Part shown: positions 1 to 8,386 of the stretch, in pieces
Layout: the number at the start of each line of letters is the position of its first letter
Position numbering within the stretch: position 1 is the stretch's first letter
Origin: an uncultured Clostridia bacterium
Lineage (GTDB): Bacteria > Bacillota > Clostridia > Oscillospirales > Ruminococcaceae
Direction: 5' to 3'
Length of the DNA stretch: 64,000 nucleotides
Assembly: GCA_947626165.1 (NCBI GenBank)
Contig: CANQRG010000008.1
Location: forward strand, 62,001 to 126,000
The notes under the pieces: model-generated
What the model was told of the DNA's origin: nothing
The model's input: only the letters and a program-made list of their open reading frames with translations
Databases searched by the model: none
Made by a program: the position numbers and the translations under genes

Positions 1-532
1 AAGCTTCAGTTGTACTATCTTTATACACATGCCAAACAGTATCTGACTTAGACCAGCTGTTATATAAAGTATTGTTAATTGTTGAAGCATCGGATATATC
101 CTTAGAATAAATATATATATCTTTTAAATTGACATATTGATTTGCATCTGGACTTATACATCCATTTAATTTTGTTAAACTAGGCGGTAATATAATCTTT
201 GAAACATATTTACATAAATTTTGTTGAAAAGCCATTGAACCGACAACGGTAATATCATTTTCAACAACAATCTCATTAATGTTGTAGCCATATTTTCTCC
301 AGCCCCAATCTGTTGATTGATTATCCGCGTAACGACTTATCTCACCTGTTCCGCTGATAACTAAAACACTGTCTGAGTTAATAAGCCAAGTTGCGTTTTC
401 ACCACATTTACCTGAAGTTGGATATGCTTCATTTGCTGCTGAAACATTTGCTAAAGAATTAATAGAAAAGTTTGTTATTAACATAGCCGTCGCTAAAGAG
501 CCGGCTATTACTTTTTTGAAATTAAAATGCAT
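1..532 (-). CDS. BspA-like leucine-rich-repeat secreted protein, C-terminus cut by window edge
   Basis: The reading frame opens with ATG at 532 and runs off the left edge without a stop, giving 177 codons. An AAGGAG ribosome site lies about 10 bases upstream. Residues 1 to about 32 form a lysine-led signal peptide with a hydrophobic core. The following text (CGENATW, then VLVISGTGEIS, then a MAFQ turn) is the usual opening of BspA-type (LRR_5) surface proteins, with the first repeat near residues 75-130. Such proteins are secreted or wall-bound and often mediate adhesion, but the target here is unknown. It has its own promoter and is separated from the next minus-strand gene by a terminator. 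Confidence 0.75.
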   Translation of the reverse strand, partial: MHFNFKKVIAGSLATAMLITNFSINSLANVSAANEAYPTSGKCGENATWLINSDSVLVISGTGEISRYADNQSTDWGWRKYGYNINEIVVENDITVVGSMAFQQNLCKYVSKIILPPSLTKLNGCISPDANQYVNLKDIYIYSKDISDASTINNTLYNSWSKSDTVWHVYKDSTTEA

Positions 533-572
533 TGTTATATTCGCTCCTTGTGATTAGTTTTTTATTGAGCTA

Positions 573-601
573 ATTATAACTAAATTTTGGCAATTTGTCA
601 A
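573..601 (-). promoter_or_regulatory. Promoter of the BspA-like gene
   Basis: On the minus strand TTGACA (601-596) and TATAAT (578-573) are exact matches separated by 17 bases. The expected start lies about 40 bases upstream of the ATG at 532. Confidence 0.8.
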
Positions 602-683
602 CACCTTGAAACAATTCATTATTTTTTAACAAAATGCTATAAAATGTTATAATGCTCGATATTAATCCCCCGTACAACTGGGG

Positions 684-733
684 ATTTTCTTTTGATTAAA
701 ACAATGCCTGAACCATCCCCGATTCAGGCATTG
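684..733 (-). terminator. Rho-independent terminator of the FIVAR surface protein gene
   Basis: An 11-bp inverted repeat, CAATGCCTGAA (702-712) and TTCAGGCATTG (723-733), is followed on the minus strand by TTTTAATC. It lies just downstream of the stop at 774. Confidence 0.7.
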
Positions 734-773
734 CTCGCCCTTTAGGGCTTATATATAGGAATATTTTGAAGGC

Positions 774-3700
774 TTATTTAACCTTAACGGTTCTGAGCTT
801 TTTGTTCCACTTGCTATATACTTTCTGAGGTTTTCCATTAATATCATTGTACGTTGTGTACGCTCTCACTCTGACATAGTAAGTCTTCTTGCTCTTGATC
901 TTCTTGCTTGAGATCTTTAAAGTCTTCTTCTTTGTAAACTTCCTGAAGATGATCTTGCTCTTCTTGAATTTCTTGGATGTCGAAACCTGAACTTGATAGC
1001 CCTTTGCTTTCTTCACCTTTTTCCAAGTTACTGTGATCTTCTTCTTTGTTTTGCTCTTTACTGTGAGCTTTTTAATTTTTGCCGTCTTCATTTTATTCAC
1101 TGCTGCCTGCTTATCCTTCTGTACGTCAGCATTACTGCGTTTGTTAGGCGCTGGCTTAACAGTGCTTGAATTCGACGGGTTTTGCGATGTTGGTTGCTGT
1201 TTTTCACGCAAGCCTCTTATCGCTTCTTCTAATGCTGCTGCCGCAGCATCTACTTCGTTCTTTGTTACGTTTTCGTTTGCTATTACTTCTTCTGCTTTTG
1301 CTATTGCTTCTTCTAATTTGCTATAACTTTCTGCTGTGTATTCATCTTCTGCCAGTTTCTTAGCTGCTTCTACTGATTGCTTTAGATTCTCTTTTGCTGC
1401 TGTGATGTCATTGAATGCCTTCAAGATATTTCCCTCGTCGTCTAGGAACTCTATCTTTGTTACTGCATATGCATATTCCTTGCCTTGCCATGAATATGTG
1501 TATGCGTTCAATAAATAGTTATTTCCTACTTCGAGTGGAGTACCAAGCTTCAATACTGCTTTAGCATTCTTTGCTCCATTCTCTGATGTAGCATTCTTTC
1601 CAGTTAGCTTTGCATAACCTATCTGCTTTCCGTCTACTTGTGCTTCTAACTCTAGTGACGCATACGGTCCGAAGTTCACATCCGGTGCGCAGTCAAATGT
1701 CAATCTTACCTGCGTTGCTGCTGATTTTCCATCATATACTCCGCTTATGAGAGGATCCGCATTATATCCATACTTGATATACTTTATCGGATCTCCTGCC
1801 GGTAAGTAACCTTCTACATGCTTAAGACCATCAATAGCTTTCTGCAATGCTTCTGCTGCTGATTTTATGTCTTCTACATCGTCGGTTTCTTTGACATTGT
1901 TTGCTGCGGTTAATGCTTCTGTTAATGCTGCATAGCTACTTGTTGTAAATAAGTCTGGGTCTGAATAATTTTCTGCTACATCTGAAACTTTCTCCTGAAG
2001 ATCAAGATATGCTGCACGCTGTTCTTTGGTTACCAGACTAGATACACATCTATTTACTGCACTTGCAGCGGTGTTTACATCAGACTGTTTAACTTTCGGA
2101 ACATCAAAAGTAAATCCGCCTTCTACATCTTCAAGATCTGTTTCCACAACTTTGTCAGTTTCAAGTGCTCCCTTATCAGCATAATCTAACATACTCTTTC
2201 CACTGGTTATTGCATTATCTAATGCTTGCAGTGTATCTTCTGTATATTTTTCTACCTCTTCCAAATACGGCTCAGCCTTTTCTATGGCTGCTTTCAAATC
2301 ATCAAAAGTAGGTGGATTCTTATACTTAAGATTTTTGTATGCCTCATCAATTTTCTCAATGACTGCAAGAGCATTTTCATTTGTTAATGTACCGCTACCC
2401 ATTTTTCCGTAGCTTTCATTAAACTCATCTCGAGTTGTCTTAAATGCTTCAAATGAATCAGATGTATAATTTGTTTCAGTGACATTAACATACTTATTGT
2501 ACCTAGCCTGCATCTTTGCCTTAACACTGTCATCAAAGTCGGCCTTTTTGACTAGTCCTTCTAATGCTGTATTAATAACTTTTGTTACATAGTCAACTTC
2601 GGCCTGACAAGCCTTAGGATCAGCAAGTGTAGACTGCTTCGAATTACTATTCTCCGCATCATAACCTGAAACATCTGGATCTGTGTTTCTGAAATTATAC
2701 ATAGTAGCACTCTGTACAGCGTTTTTCAGATTCTGGACTGCTTTTGGTACATATTCACTTAAATCTGCTTCTACTTGATGATCATCATCAGTATAGAGCG
2801 TTTTATATGCACTCTCTAAAGCTTTGTTAAGATTACTCTTATCTGCCCACTCTGTTACTTTAACCGGAATAACTTTGCTTCCGCCTTGATAATCAGCAGT
2901 TCCTTCTAAGGTTGCTTTCAGATAATATGTACCTGGCAATATCTCTGATGCATTCACAATAGGATCACTTCCTGATGCTGACTGAGTACAATCTTCATCA
3001 GTGAAAAGACCATATGTAACTGTAGGCTCCTCAACTGTAATTGTCTTTTCCTCAGCGTCAACATATGTTACTTCTACAGAAGGATTGAATTTGGCGTCTC
3101 CGTACTTAATATCATCGCAGGTTACTTTGATGGTGGGCTTTGGTAAGTTGCTTTCCACTACCTCTATTTTATCTCCCGTTACAGGTGCAGAACCATTAGC
3201 CGTTCCGCTGATTATCTGCTGTTTTACCTCATCGCTTACTACATAGATTTTTGATTCAGCATTATTAATAAAATTAATAAACGCTGAACCTCCTGTTTTT
3301 GCCACATTAAAAGTAACAGAAGTTGCATTTATTCTTATTGTTTTTAAAGTACTTGAACAACTTTGAAACGTCCTAGCTGTAAAAGGTAAAACACCATCAT
3401 TGGTATAATTTACCTCTTCTAATGCAGACAAGCCACTAAATGCACTTGCATTACCAGGTGTAGCAGTAGGAATTGTTATAGATGTAATAGTATTATTAGA
3501 AATACCTGCGCTAGTAAAAGTAACTTCAGCAACACTATTCCCATCATTATACGTAGACGGGAATTCTACTTTTGATGTATTAGCAAAATCTGCCTCAGAA
3601 TTAAGCGAAACATTATATCCATTAGAATTTCTGTCAAACTTAAAATAACTATTGTCTAATGACGAGCCTATTAAAGAAGCAGAATATGAAATTACAACTG

Positions 3701-3776
3701 TAGCGGCTATGAATGAACTTATGACTTTTTCTAACATCCCACGACCCCCATTCTTAATAATTTCATTAGATTTCAT
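774..3776 (-). CDS. Secreted multi-domain surface protein: BspA-like LRR start, FIVAR-type helical repeats, basic FnIII end
   Basis: A large exported protein of 1000 residues. The ATG at 3776 is chosen because AAAGG lies about 10 bases upstream and because the frame further upstream (to 3902) overlaps a leader hairpin. Residues 14-36 are a hydrophobic signal segment. Then come a short BspA-like part (about 40-200), an Ig-like segment (about 215-315), a long alanine- and glutamate-rich helical part made of repeated FIVAR-like units (about 320-880), and a lysine-rich FnIII-like domain at the C-terminus (about 905-1000). FIVAR units occur in Gram-positive adhesins and glycan-binding proteins. 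The basic C-terminal domain may hold the protein to the wall by charge, since no LPxTG motif is present. Ligand unknown. Confidence 0.75.
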   Translation of the reverse strand: MKSNEIIKNGGRGMLEKVISSFIAATVVISYSASLIGSSLDNSYFKFDRNSNGYNVSLNSEADFANTSKVEFPSTYNDGNSVAEVTFTSAGISNNTITSITIPTATPGNASAFSGLSALEEVNYTNDGVLPFTARTFQSCSSTLKTIRINATSVTFNVAKTGGSAFINFINNAESKIYVVSDEVKQQIISGTANGSAPVTGDKIEVVESNLPKPTIKVTCDDIKYGDAKFNPSVEVTYVDAEEKTITVEEPTVTYGLFTDEDCTQSASGSDPIVNASEILPGTYYLKATLEGTADYQGGSKVIPVKVTEWADKSNLNKALESAYKTLYTDDDHQVEADLSEYVPKAVQNLKNAVQSATMYNFRNTDPDVSGYDAENSNSKQSTLADPKACQAEVDYVTKVINTALEGLVKKADFDDSVKAKMQARYNKYVNVTETNYTSDSFEAFKTTRDEFNESYGKMGSGTLTNENALAVIEKIDEAYKNLKYKNPPTFDDLKAAIEKAEPYLEEVEKYTEDTLQALDNAITSGKSMLDYADKGALETDKVVETDLEDVEGGFTFDVPKVKQSDVNTAASAVNRCVSSLVTKEQRAAYLDLQEKVSDVAENYSDPDLFTTSSYAALTEALTAANNVKETDDVEDIKSAAEALQKAIDGLKHVEGYLPAGDPIKYIKYGYNADPLISGVYDGKSAATQVRLTFDCAPDVNFGPYASLELEAQVDGKQIGYAKLTGKNATSENGAKNAKAVLKLGTPLEVGNNYLLNAYTYSWQGKEYAYAVTKIEFLDDEGNILKAFNDITAAKENLKQSVEAAKKLAEDEYTAESYSKLEEAIAKAEEVIANENVTKNEVDAAAAALEEAIRGLREKQQPTSQNPSNSSTVKPAPNKRSNADVQKDKQAAVNKMKTAKIKKLTVKSKTKKKITVTWKKVKKAKGYQVQVSTSKKFKKSKIIFRKFTKKKTLKISSKKIKSKKTYYVRVRAYTTYNDINGKPQKVYSKWNKKLRTVKVK

Positions 3777-3792
3777 AAAAATCAATCCTTTC

Positions 3793-3955
3793 GATAAAAA
3801 TAAAGTATGCAGGCAATTCCTATAAACAATTTTTTTGATACAAGCAATAATCTCCAACCAAAGCGCCTGCATACCTTGATTTTCAATCAACTGCCGATCC
3901 ACACACCACCTCTTTACTTAAATTTGTAAACAACATTGAGGTTAAATTCTGTCAA
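3793..3955 (-). promoter_or_regulatory. Leader of the FIVAR protein gene: weak promoter and long-range hairpin
   Basis: TTGACA at 3955-3950 has only a poor -10 (TGTTTA, 3932-3927) at 17 bases. Between it and the ATG lies a perfect 10-bp inverted repeat, GCCTGCATAC (3865-3874) and GTATGCAGGC (3805-3814). In the minus-strand transcript its second arm is followed by TTTATTTTTATC (3804-3793), so the structure resembles an attenuator with a 50-base apical region. I do not recognise a known riboswitch class in it. Confidence 0.4.
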
Positions 3956-3973
3956 ATCATAAAAGTAATTGTT

Positions 3974-4177
3974 CTAAAATGCTGATTTGTTTCTGAAAAT
4001 GTTGGGATCAATATTTAGTGCAACGCATATCAGCAAAAACTCATCAGCGAGCATACGCCGATTACCGTTAAGCATATCAGAAACGGTATCCTCATCCAAA
4101 CCGGTTTTCTGCGCAATATAAATTTGAGTTATTCCGTTTTGATTTACATACTCATTAAGTTTCTCGACAATACTCAT
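3974..4177 (-). CDS. Small XRE-family DNA-binding protein
   Basis: This 67-residue protein is essentially one helix-turn-helix domain. The recognition region reads ITQIYIAQKTGLDEDTVSDML, followed by a short helix. AAGGAG lies 8 bases before the ATG. It is divergent from a second XRE gene at 4349, and a palindrome covers the -10 box of its own promoter, so autorepression is likely. By position it resembles a Cro- or Xis-type partner in a phage or ICE switch. Function is inferred from fold and context only. Confidence 0.75.
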   Translation of the reverse strand: MSIVEKLNEYVNQNGITQIYIAQKTGLDEDTVSDMLNGNRRMLADEFLLICVALNIDPNIFRNKSAF

Positions 4178-4204
4178 GACAAGTCTCCTTGCTTCTATAT
4201 TATT

Positions 4205-4247
4205 TAGATTGTAATGCTATTATAATCTATATTTTTTAGTTTGTCAA
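4205..4247 (-). promoter_or_regulatory. Promoter of the small XRE gene with overlapping operator palindrome
   Basis: On the minus strand TTGACA (4247-4242) and TATAAT (4224-4219) are exact with a 17-base spacer. The -10 lies inside an inverted repeat, TAGATTGTAAT (4205-4215) and ATTATAATCTA (4219-4229), with one mismatch and a 3-base centre. That is the size and place expected of an XRE repressor site. Confidence 0.75.
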
Positions 4248-4288
4248 GAGTTTTTTAAAAATTTTTTCGAAAAATGCGAAATTTTCTA

Positions 4289-4317
4289 TTGACAATTAAT
4301 AACAATAAATATATAAT
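4289..4317 (+). promoter_or_regulatory. Promoter of the XRE-ImmA genes
   Basis: TTGACA (4289-4294) and TATAAT (4312-4317) are exact with a 17-base spacer. The start of transcription near 4324 rules out the in-frame ATG at 4274 and supports translation from 4349. Confidence 0.85.
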
Positions 4318-4348
4318 TAAGAAAAAACATGAATTGGTGGTGTTAAAT

Positions 4349-4798
4349 ATGTCTCGTGAAGCTATAGCGAAGACACTAAGAAGATTAAGATTACAAAGCG
4401 GATTAACAGCAAGTGAAGTAGGTGCTCTTATTGGAAAGAGCGGTAAAACTGTAAACGCTTGGGAGAACAACAGAGGACAACCTGATGCAGATATGCTTAT
4501 GAATCTTTGTGATTTATATAATGTAAAAGATATCTTGTCAGAGTTTAGAGAAGTTGAGAGAGATGTCTTTACTGTATCTCATCATGAAAAGGAGGTCGTA
4601 ACGGCATATCGTGAAAATTCAGATATGCAGCCGGCTGTCGACAGACTGCTTGGAGTTAAGAACAATAAGAACAAGAAGAGGATAACCGTATACAAAGCAG
4701 CCCGCAGTGATGACGGTGAAGGTGACGGTTATGTTCAAGTTTCTCAAGAGCAGATAGACAAGTTATTAAATGCTCCTGAAACCGACGATGATTTTTAA
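4349..4798 (+). CDS. XRE-family transcriptional regulator, ImmR-like
   Basis: A protein of 149 residues with an N-terminal helix-turn-helix (residues about 5-62, including TASEVGALIGKSGKTVNAWEN) and a C-terminal part of the type seen in prophage repressors (HEKEVVTAYRENSDMQ, then a VDRLLGV segment near residue 100). The start is the ATG at 4349, with GGTGG 8 bases upstream, downstream of the promoter at 4289-4317. The next gene is an ImmA/IrrE metallopeptidase. In ICEBs1 and many prophages such a peptidase cleaves the neighbouring repressor, so this is the likely substrate. No integrase or other mobile gene is adjacent. Confidence 0.8.
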   Translation: MSREAIAKTLRRLRLQSGLTASEVGALIGKSGKTVNAWENNRGQPDADMLMNLCDLYNVKDILSEFREVERDVFTVSHHEKEVVTAYRENSDMQPAVDRLLGVKNNKNKKRITVYKAARSDDGEGDGYVQVSQEQIDKLLNAPETDDDF

Positions 4799-4822
4799 GG
4801 TAAACAAACGATAATAAAAAAA

Positions 4823-4849
4823 CCCATTAAGGGGATAATCCTTAATGGG
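4823..4849. terminator. Hairpin between XRE and ImmA genes, terminator-like on the minus strand
   Basis: CCCATTAAGG (4823-4832) and CCTTAATGGG (4840-4849) pair perfectly. On the minus strand the hairpin is followed by TTTTTTTATTATC, a textbook terminator, yet no minus-strand gene precedes it. On the plus strand there is no T-run. Instead the right arm reaches into the GGGG that serves as ribosome site for the ImmA gene (ATG at 4859), so it may dampen translation of that gene. Confidence 0.55.
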
Positions 4850-4858
4850 GCGACAAAA

Positions 4859-5452
4859 ATGATTTACGGTAAATATAAAAATGCAAGAAATGCCGCATGG
4901 CAGTGTCTTATTGATTATAATTTGACCTCGCTTCCTGTTTCGGTTATAGGTATTGCAAAATCGGCAGGAATAAAGGTTGTAAAAAACAGCAAGGTAAACT
5001 GGCTTTTACCTAATGAAAGCGGTATAAGTATTATTTTCAATAAACGGTGGTACATTGTTTATAATGACAACTGTTCCAGACAAAGATGCCGATTTACTGT
5101 TGCGCATGAATTAGGGCATATCTTTCTCGGTCATGAGCTGGAGAAACGAAATCAAATCACAAAAACCATTAAACAGTCCGAATCTTATGCCGAACAAGAG
5201 GCAAACATATTCGCGTCAAGACTGTTAGCTCCTGCTTGTGTTATATGGGCGCTTGGCTTAAAAACACCGAACGAAATATCGTCTGTTTGCGATATTTCAC
5301 ACACAGCGTCTGAATTTCGAGCCGAGAGAATGAAAACACTGTATAAGCGTAATAAATTTCTTACAGCGCCTCTTGAAAGAGAGGTATATAACAATTTCAA
5401 AGTATTTATTCAAAAATCAAAAGGAAATCAAAATAAAAACACTTTTATATAA
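4859..5452 (+). CDS. ImmA/IrrE family zinc metallopeptidase
   Basis: A protein of 197 residues carrying HELGH at residues 83-87 in the context VAHELGHIFLGHE, followed by YAEQEANIFASRLLAP. Together these form the gluzincin-like motif (two zinc-binding His, catalytic Glu and a downstream Glu) of the ImmA/IrrE family. Known members cleave and inactivate an XRE repressor after DNA damage or a quorum signal. The gene lies 60 bases after the XRE regulator and is co-oriented with it. A hairpin overlaps its weak ribosome site. The C-terminal 60 residues are basic and not recognised. Confidence 0.85.
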   Translation: MIYGKYKNARNAAWQCLIDYNLTSLPVSVIGIAKSAGIKVVKNSKVNWLLPNESGISIIFNKRWYIVYNDNCSRQRCRFTVAHELGHIFLGHELEKRNQITKTIKQSESYAEQEANIFASRLLAPACVIWALGLKTPNEISSVCDISHTASEFRAERMKTLYKRNKFLTAPLEREVYNNFKVFIQKSKGNQNKNTFI

Positions 5453-5454
5453 AT

Positions 5455-5486
5455 AAAAGGAGAGTCCAGTAAAGGCTCTCCTTTTT
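5455..5486. terminator. Bidirectional terminator between ImmA and rpsU
   Basis: AAAAGGAGAG (5455-5464) and CTCTCCTTTT (5476-5485) form a perfect stem, with a T-run on each side depending on strand. It serves the plus-strand ImmA gene and probably the minus-strand rpsU transcript. Confidence 0.85.
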
Positions 5487-5499
5487 ATAATGCAAAAAT

Positions 5500-5547
5500 C
5501 AAGACCGCCAAGCAGGCGGAGGCTTGCATATGCAACGTCACCGTTGC
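5500..5547. repeat. GC-rich palindromic intergenic repeat
   Basis: The stretch begins CAAGACCGCCAAGCAGGCGG and ends GCAACGTCACCGTTGC, two small palindromes in otherwise AT-rich intergenic DNA. A similar design (CAAGACCGGCGAGCCGGCAG, ending CGCCGGTTGC) occurs at 33650-33693, suggesting a dispersed family. Confidence 0.5.
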
Positions 5548-5721
5548 TTAATATTTTCTTTTACGAGCAGCTTCTGACTTCTTTTTTCTTCTTACAGAAG
5601 GCTTTTCATAGTGTTCTCTTTTGCGAACCTCAGCGATAACGCCGTCCTTAGCGCAGCTTCTTTTAAAACGCTTAAGAGCAGTATCCAGAGATTCGTTTTT
5701 ACCAACACGGATTTCTGCCAT
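5548..5721 (-). CDS. rpsU: 30S ribosomal protein S21
   Basis: A 57-residue very basic protein beginning [20 protein letters not shown] and ending [10 protein letters not shown], matching bS21 over its whole usual length. S21 sits on the platform of the small subunit near the anti-Shine-Dalgarno end of 16S rRNA. The start has a strong GGGAGGG ribosome site. It lies downstream of leuS but has its own promoter and a long structured leader, so its expression is probably set separately. Confidence 0.97.
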   Translation of the reverse strand: MAEIRVGKNESLDTALKRFKRSCAKDGVIAEVRKREHYEKPSVRRKKKSEAARKRKY

Positions 5722-5878
5722 ATTTAATTCCCTCCCTTTGTTACCTATAACAGAGGTATCAAAGTTAATGCAAAGAATTTAACAGATAGTAATAATGAAG
5801 GAATTCTTCCCTTAGAGCTTTCCTACAAGCTCATACCTCTGTTTTATCTGTCAAATTCACCAATTCATCAACTTAACA
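5722..5878 (-). ncRNA. Structured 5' leader of rpsU
   Basis: Two long inverted repeats cross each other: ACAGAGGTAT (5750-5759) with ATACCTCTGT (5833-5842), and AATTTAACAGATA (5776-5788) with TATCTGTCAAATT (5845-5857, one mismatch). A smaller GAGCTT/AAGCTC hairpin lies at 5815-5832. The two long pairings can exist together only as a pseudoknot; otherwise they are alternatives, the layout of an autoregulatory or switching leader. No known Rfam class is recognised by eye. Confidence 0.5.
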
Positions 5879-5884
5879 AAGTAG

Positions 5885-5913
5885 ATTATACTATAACTTT
5901 TCATAAAAGTCAA
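5885..5913 (-). promoter_or_regulatory. Promoter of rpsU
   Basis: TTGACT (5913-5908) and TATAAT (5890-5885) with a 17-base spacer on the minus strand, just downstream of the leuS stop codon. Confidence 0.8.
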
Positions 5914-5922
5914 GGGTTTATC

Positions 5923-8328
5923 TTATTTAACCACAATATTTACAAGTTTTCCAGGAACATATATTTCTTTTATAATATTTTTTCCGCTTATTGCATCCTG
6001 AATTTTAGGCTCTGATTTCACTTTTGAAATAACATCGTCTTTGTTCTCATCAACGCTTACAACAAGCTTAGCTTTAACCTTGCCGTTTATCTGAGCAACT
6101 ATTTCAATAGTATCGTCAACGCAAAGCGACTCGTCATACTCAGGCCATTTCTGCTCATTTAACATTCCGCCAAAGCCGACGTTCTCATATATTTCCTCAG
6201 TGATGTGAGGTGCGAATGGATTGAGCAGAGTAATAAAGGTTTTAAGTTCAGCCTTATTTATCTGCTTTGTTGCGTATATCTCATTGATAAGAGACATAAG
6301 AGCAGCGATAGCCGTATTAAATTTCAGATTTTCAATATCCTCCGAAACCTTCTTAACCGTCTTGTGGAACGAAGCCTTTAGCTCATCACGGTAATCGTCG
6401 CCATCAATTAACATATCCTGAAGCGCCCAAACTCTGTCGAGAAACCTCTTGCAGCCCTTAATTGATTTGGTACTCCACGGAGCGGTCTTTTCAAAGTCGC
6501 CCACAAACATCTCATATAAACGCAGAGAATCCGCACCATACTCGTTTACAACATCATCAGGATTGATAACATTTCCTCTCGACTTAGACATCTTCTGCCC
6601 GTCCTCGCCTAAGATCATACCGTGAGAAGTCCTTCTCATATAAGGCTCTTTGGTAGTAACAGCGCCTAAATCGTATAAGAACTTGTGCCAGAACCGCGAA
6701 TACAAAAGGTGTAGAGTAGTATGCTCCATTCCGCCGTTATACCAATCTACAGGCATCCAGTAATTGAGTGCTTCTTTTGACGCTAGCTCCTTGTCGTTAT
6801 GAGGATCGCAGTATCTTAAGAAGTACCACGACGAGCCTGCCCACTGAGGCATAGTATCTGTTTCTCTCTTAGCGGGTCCCCCACATTTAGGACAGGTTGT
6901 ATTTATAAAGCTGTCAAGGGTTGAAAGCGGTGATTCTCCGTTATCAGTCGGCATATAGCTTTCAACCTCAGGAAGCGTTAAAGGCAGCTCGCTTTCAGGA
7001 ATAGGTACATAACCGCACTTATCACAGTGAACTATAGGAATCGGCTCACCCCAATATCTCTGACGTGAAAATACCCAGTCACGCAGCTTGTAATTTACCT
7101 TTTTCTTTCCCTTACCAGTTTCTTCAAGCCAGTCTTTGATTTTAACCTTTGCATCTTCAACCGACAGCCCGTCCAAAAATCCGGAGTTTGTCATTATTCC
7201 GGTCGCACAATCGGTAAATGCCTCTTTTGTCACGTCTCCGCCCTTAACGACCTCGATTATAGGAAGATCAAAAACCTTAGCAAAGTCATAGTCACGGGTA
7301 TCGTGTGCTGGAACAGCCATAATAGCTCCAGTACCGTAGCCCATCAAAACATAATCGGAAATAAATATAGGTATTTCTCTGTTGTTTACAGGATTTATTG
7401 CATAAACTCCGTCAAGCTTAACGCCTGTCTTTTCCTTTGCCATTTCTGTTCTTTCAAAATCAGATTTTCTTGCCGATTTCTCCTGATACTCAAAAATAGC
7501 GTCGTTGTTTTTGAGCTTCGGCTCCCACTTTTTCAAAATGGGGTGCTCAGGCGAAATAACCATATACGTTGCACCGAAAAGCGTATCCGGACGTGTTGTA
7601 TAAACAGTGAGAATATCTCCCTCTGACGTTGTGAAGTCGACTTCCGCACCCTCAGAGCGTCCTATCCAGTTTTTCTGGGTAGTCTTTATTTTGTCAAGGT
7701 AGTTTACCTCTGATAAATCGTCGATAAGCCTTTGAGCATACTCGGTTATCTTCAGCATCCACTGACTCTTTACTTTGTGTACTACTTCTCCACCGCAGCG
7801 CTCGCAAACGCCTCCGACAACCTCTTCATTAGCTAAAACGACCTTACAGGAAGTACACCAGTTTACCGCCATTTCACTCTTATACGCAAGACCTTTCTTG
7901 AACATCTGAATAAAAATCCACTGAGTCCATTTAAAGTAGTCAGGGTCGGTCGTGTTGACCTCTCTGTCCCAGTCAAATGAAAGACCGAGCATTTTAAGCT
8001 GACCCTTAAATCTCTCTATATTTTTCTCTGTTACTAATGCCGGGTGTACCTTATTCTTGATTGCAAAATTTTCAGTAGGCAGTCCAAAAGCGTCCCAACC
8101 CATTGGGAACAGTACGTTATATCCTTGCAGTCTTTTCTTTCTTGAAACAATATCCATTGCTGTATACGGACGGGGATGACCTATATGTAATCCCTGCCCT
8201 GACGGATACGGAAACTCAACAAGCGCATAATATTTCGGTTTAGAATAATCATCTGACGCCGCAAACGTCTTGTTTTTGTCCCAGATGTCCTGCCACTTCT
8301 TTTCAATGTCTTTAAAATTGTAATCCAT
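5923..8328 (-). CDS. leuS: Leucyl-tRNA synthetase
   Basis: Charges tRNA-Leu with leucine in the cytosol. The 801-residue length is normal for bacterial LeuRS. The class I signature HIGH is at residues 48-51 and KMSKS starts at about residue 579. Between them lie the zinc-binding Cys pairs (CTSCK and CERCG near 155-180) and the CP1 editing domain (about 220-410, with the [12 protein letters not shown] motif). The anticodon-binding and C-terminal domains follow. No T-box precedes it; only 58 bases separate it from rsfS, so it is probably read from the rsfS-yqeK-nadD operon upstream. Confidence 0.97.
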   Translation of the reverse strand: MDYNFKDIEKKWQDIWDKNKTFAASDDYSKPKYYALVEFPYPSGQGLHIGHPRPYTAMDIVSRKKRLQGYNVLFPMGWDAFGLPTENFAIKNKVHPALVTEKNIERFKGQLKMLGLSFDWDREVNTTDPDYFKWTQWIFIQMFKKGLAYKSEMAVNWCTSCKVVLANEEVVGGVCERCGGEVVHKVKSQWMLKITEYAQRLIDDLSEVNYLDKIKTTQKNWIGRSEGAEVDFTTSEGDILTVYTTRPDTLFGATYMVISPEHPILKKWEPKLKNNDAIFEYQEKSARKSDFERTEMAKEKTGVKLDGVYAINPVNNREIPIFISDYVLMGYGTGAIMAVPAHDTRDYDFAKVFDLPIIEVVKGGDVTKEAFTDCATGIMTNSGFLDGLSVEDAKVKIKDWLEETGKGKKKVNYKLRDWVFSRQRYWGEPIPIVHCDKCGYVPIPESELPLTLPEVESYMPTDNGESPLSTLDSFINTTCPKCGGPAKRETDTMPQWAGSSWYFLRYCDPHNDKELASKEALNYWMPVDWYNGGMEHTTLHLLYSRFWHKFLYDLGAVTTKEPYMRRTSHGMILGEDGQKMSKSRGNVINPDDVVNEYGADSLRLYEMFVGDFEKTAPWSTKSIKGCKRFLDRVWALQDMLIDGDDYRDELKASFHKTVKKVSEDIENLKFNTAIAALMSLINEIYATKQINKAELKTFITLLNPFAPHITEEIYENVGFGGMLNEQKWPEYDESLCVDDTIEIVAQINGKVKAKLVVSVDENKDDVISKVKSEPKIQDAISGKNIIKEIYVPGKLVNIVVK

Positions 8329-8386
8329 TCTTACTTCAATCCTTTATATAATTTATCTGTCTAAAATCAAATTTGTCATCTTAAGT

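Noticed and set aside
3777-3902. Upstream extension of the FIVAR protein frame to 3902
   Set aside because: It runs through the leader inverted repeat, has no ribosome site, and places 42 odd residues before a normal signal peptide. The ATG at 3776 has a good site.
4274-4348. Earlier start for the ImmR-like gene at 4274
   Set aside because: It lies upstream of the expected transcription start; the perfect promoter at 4289-4317 is inside it.
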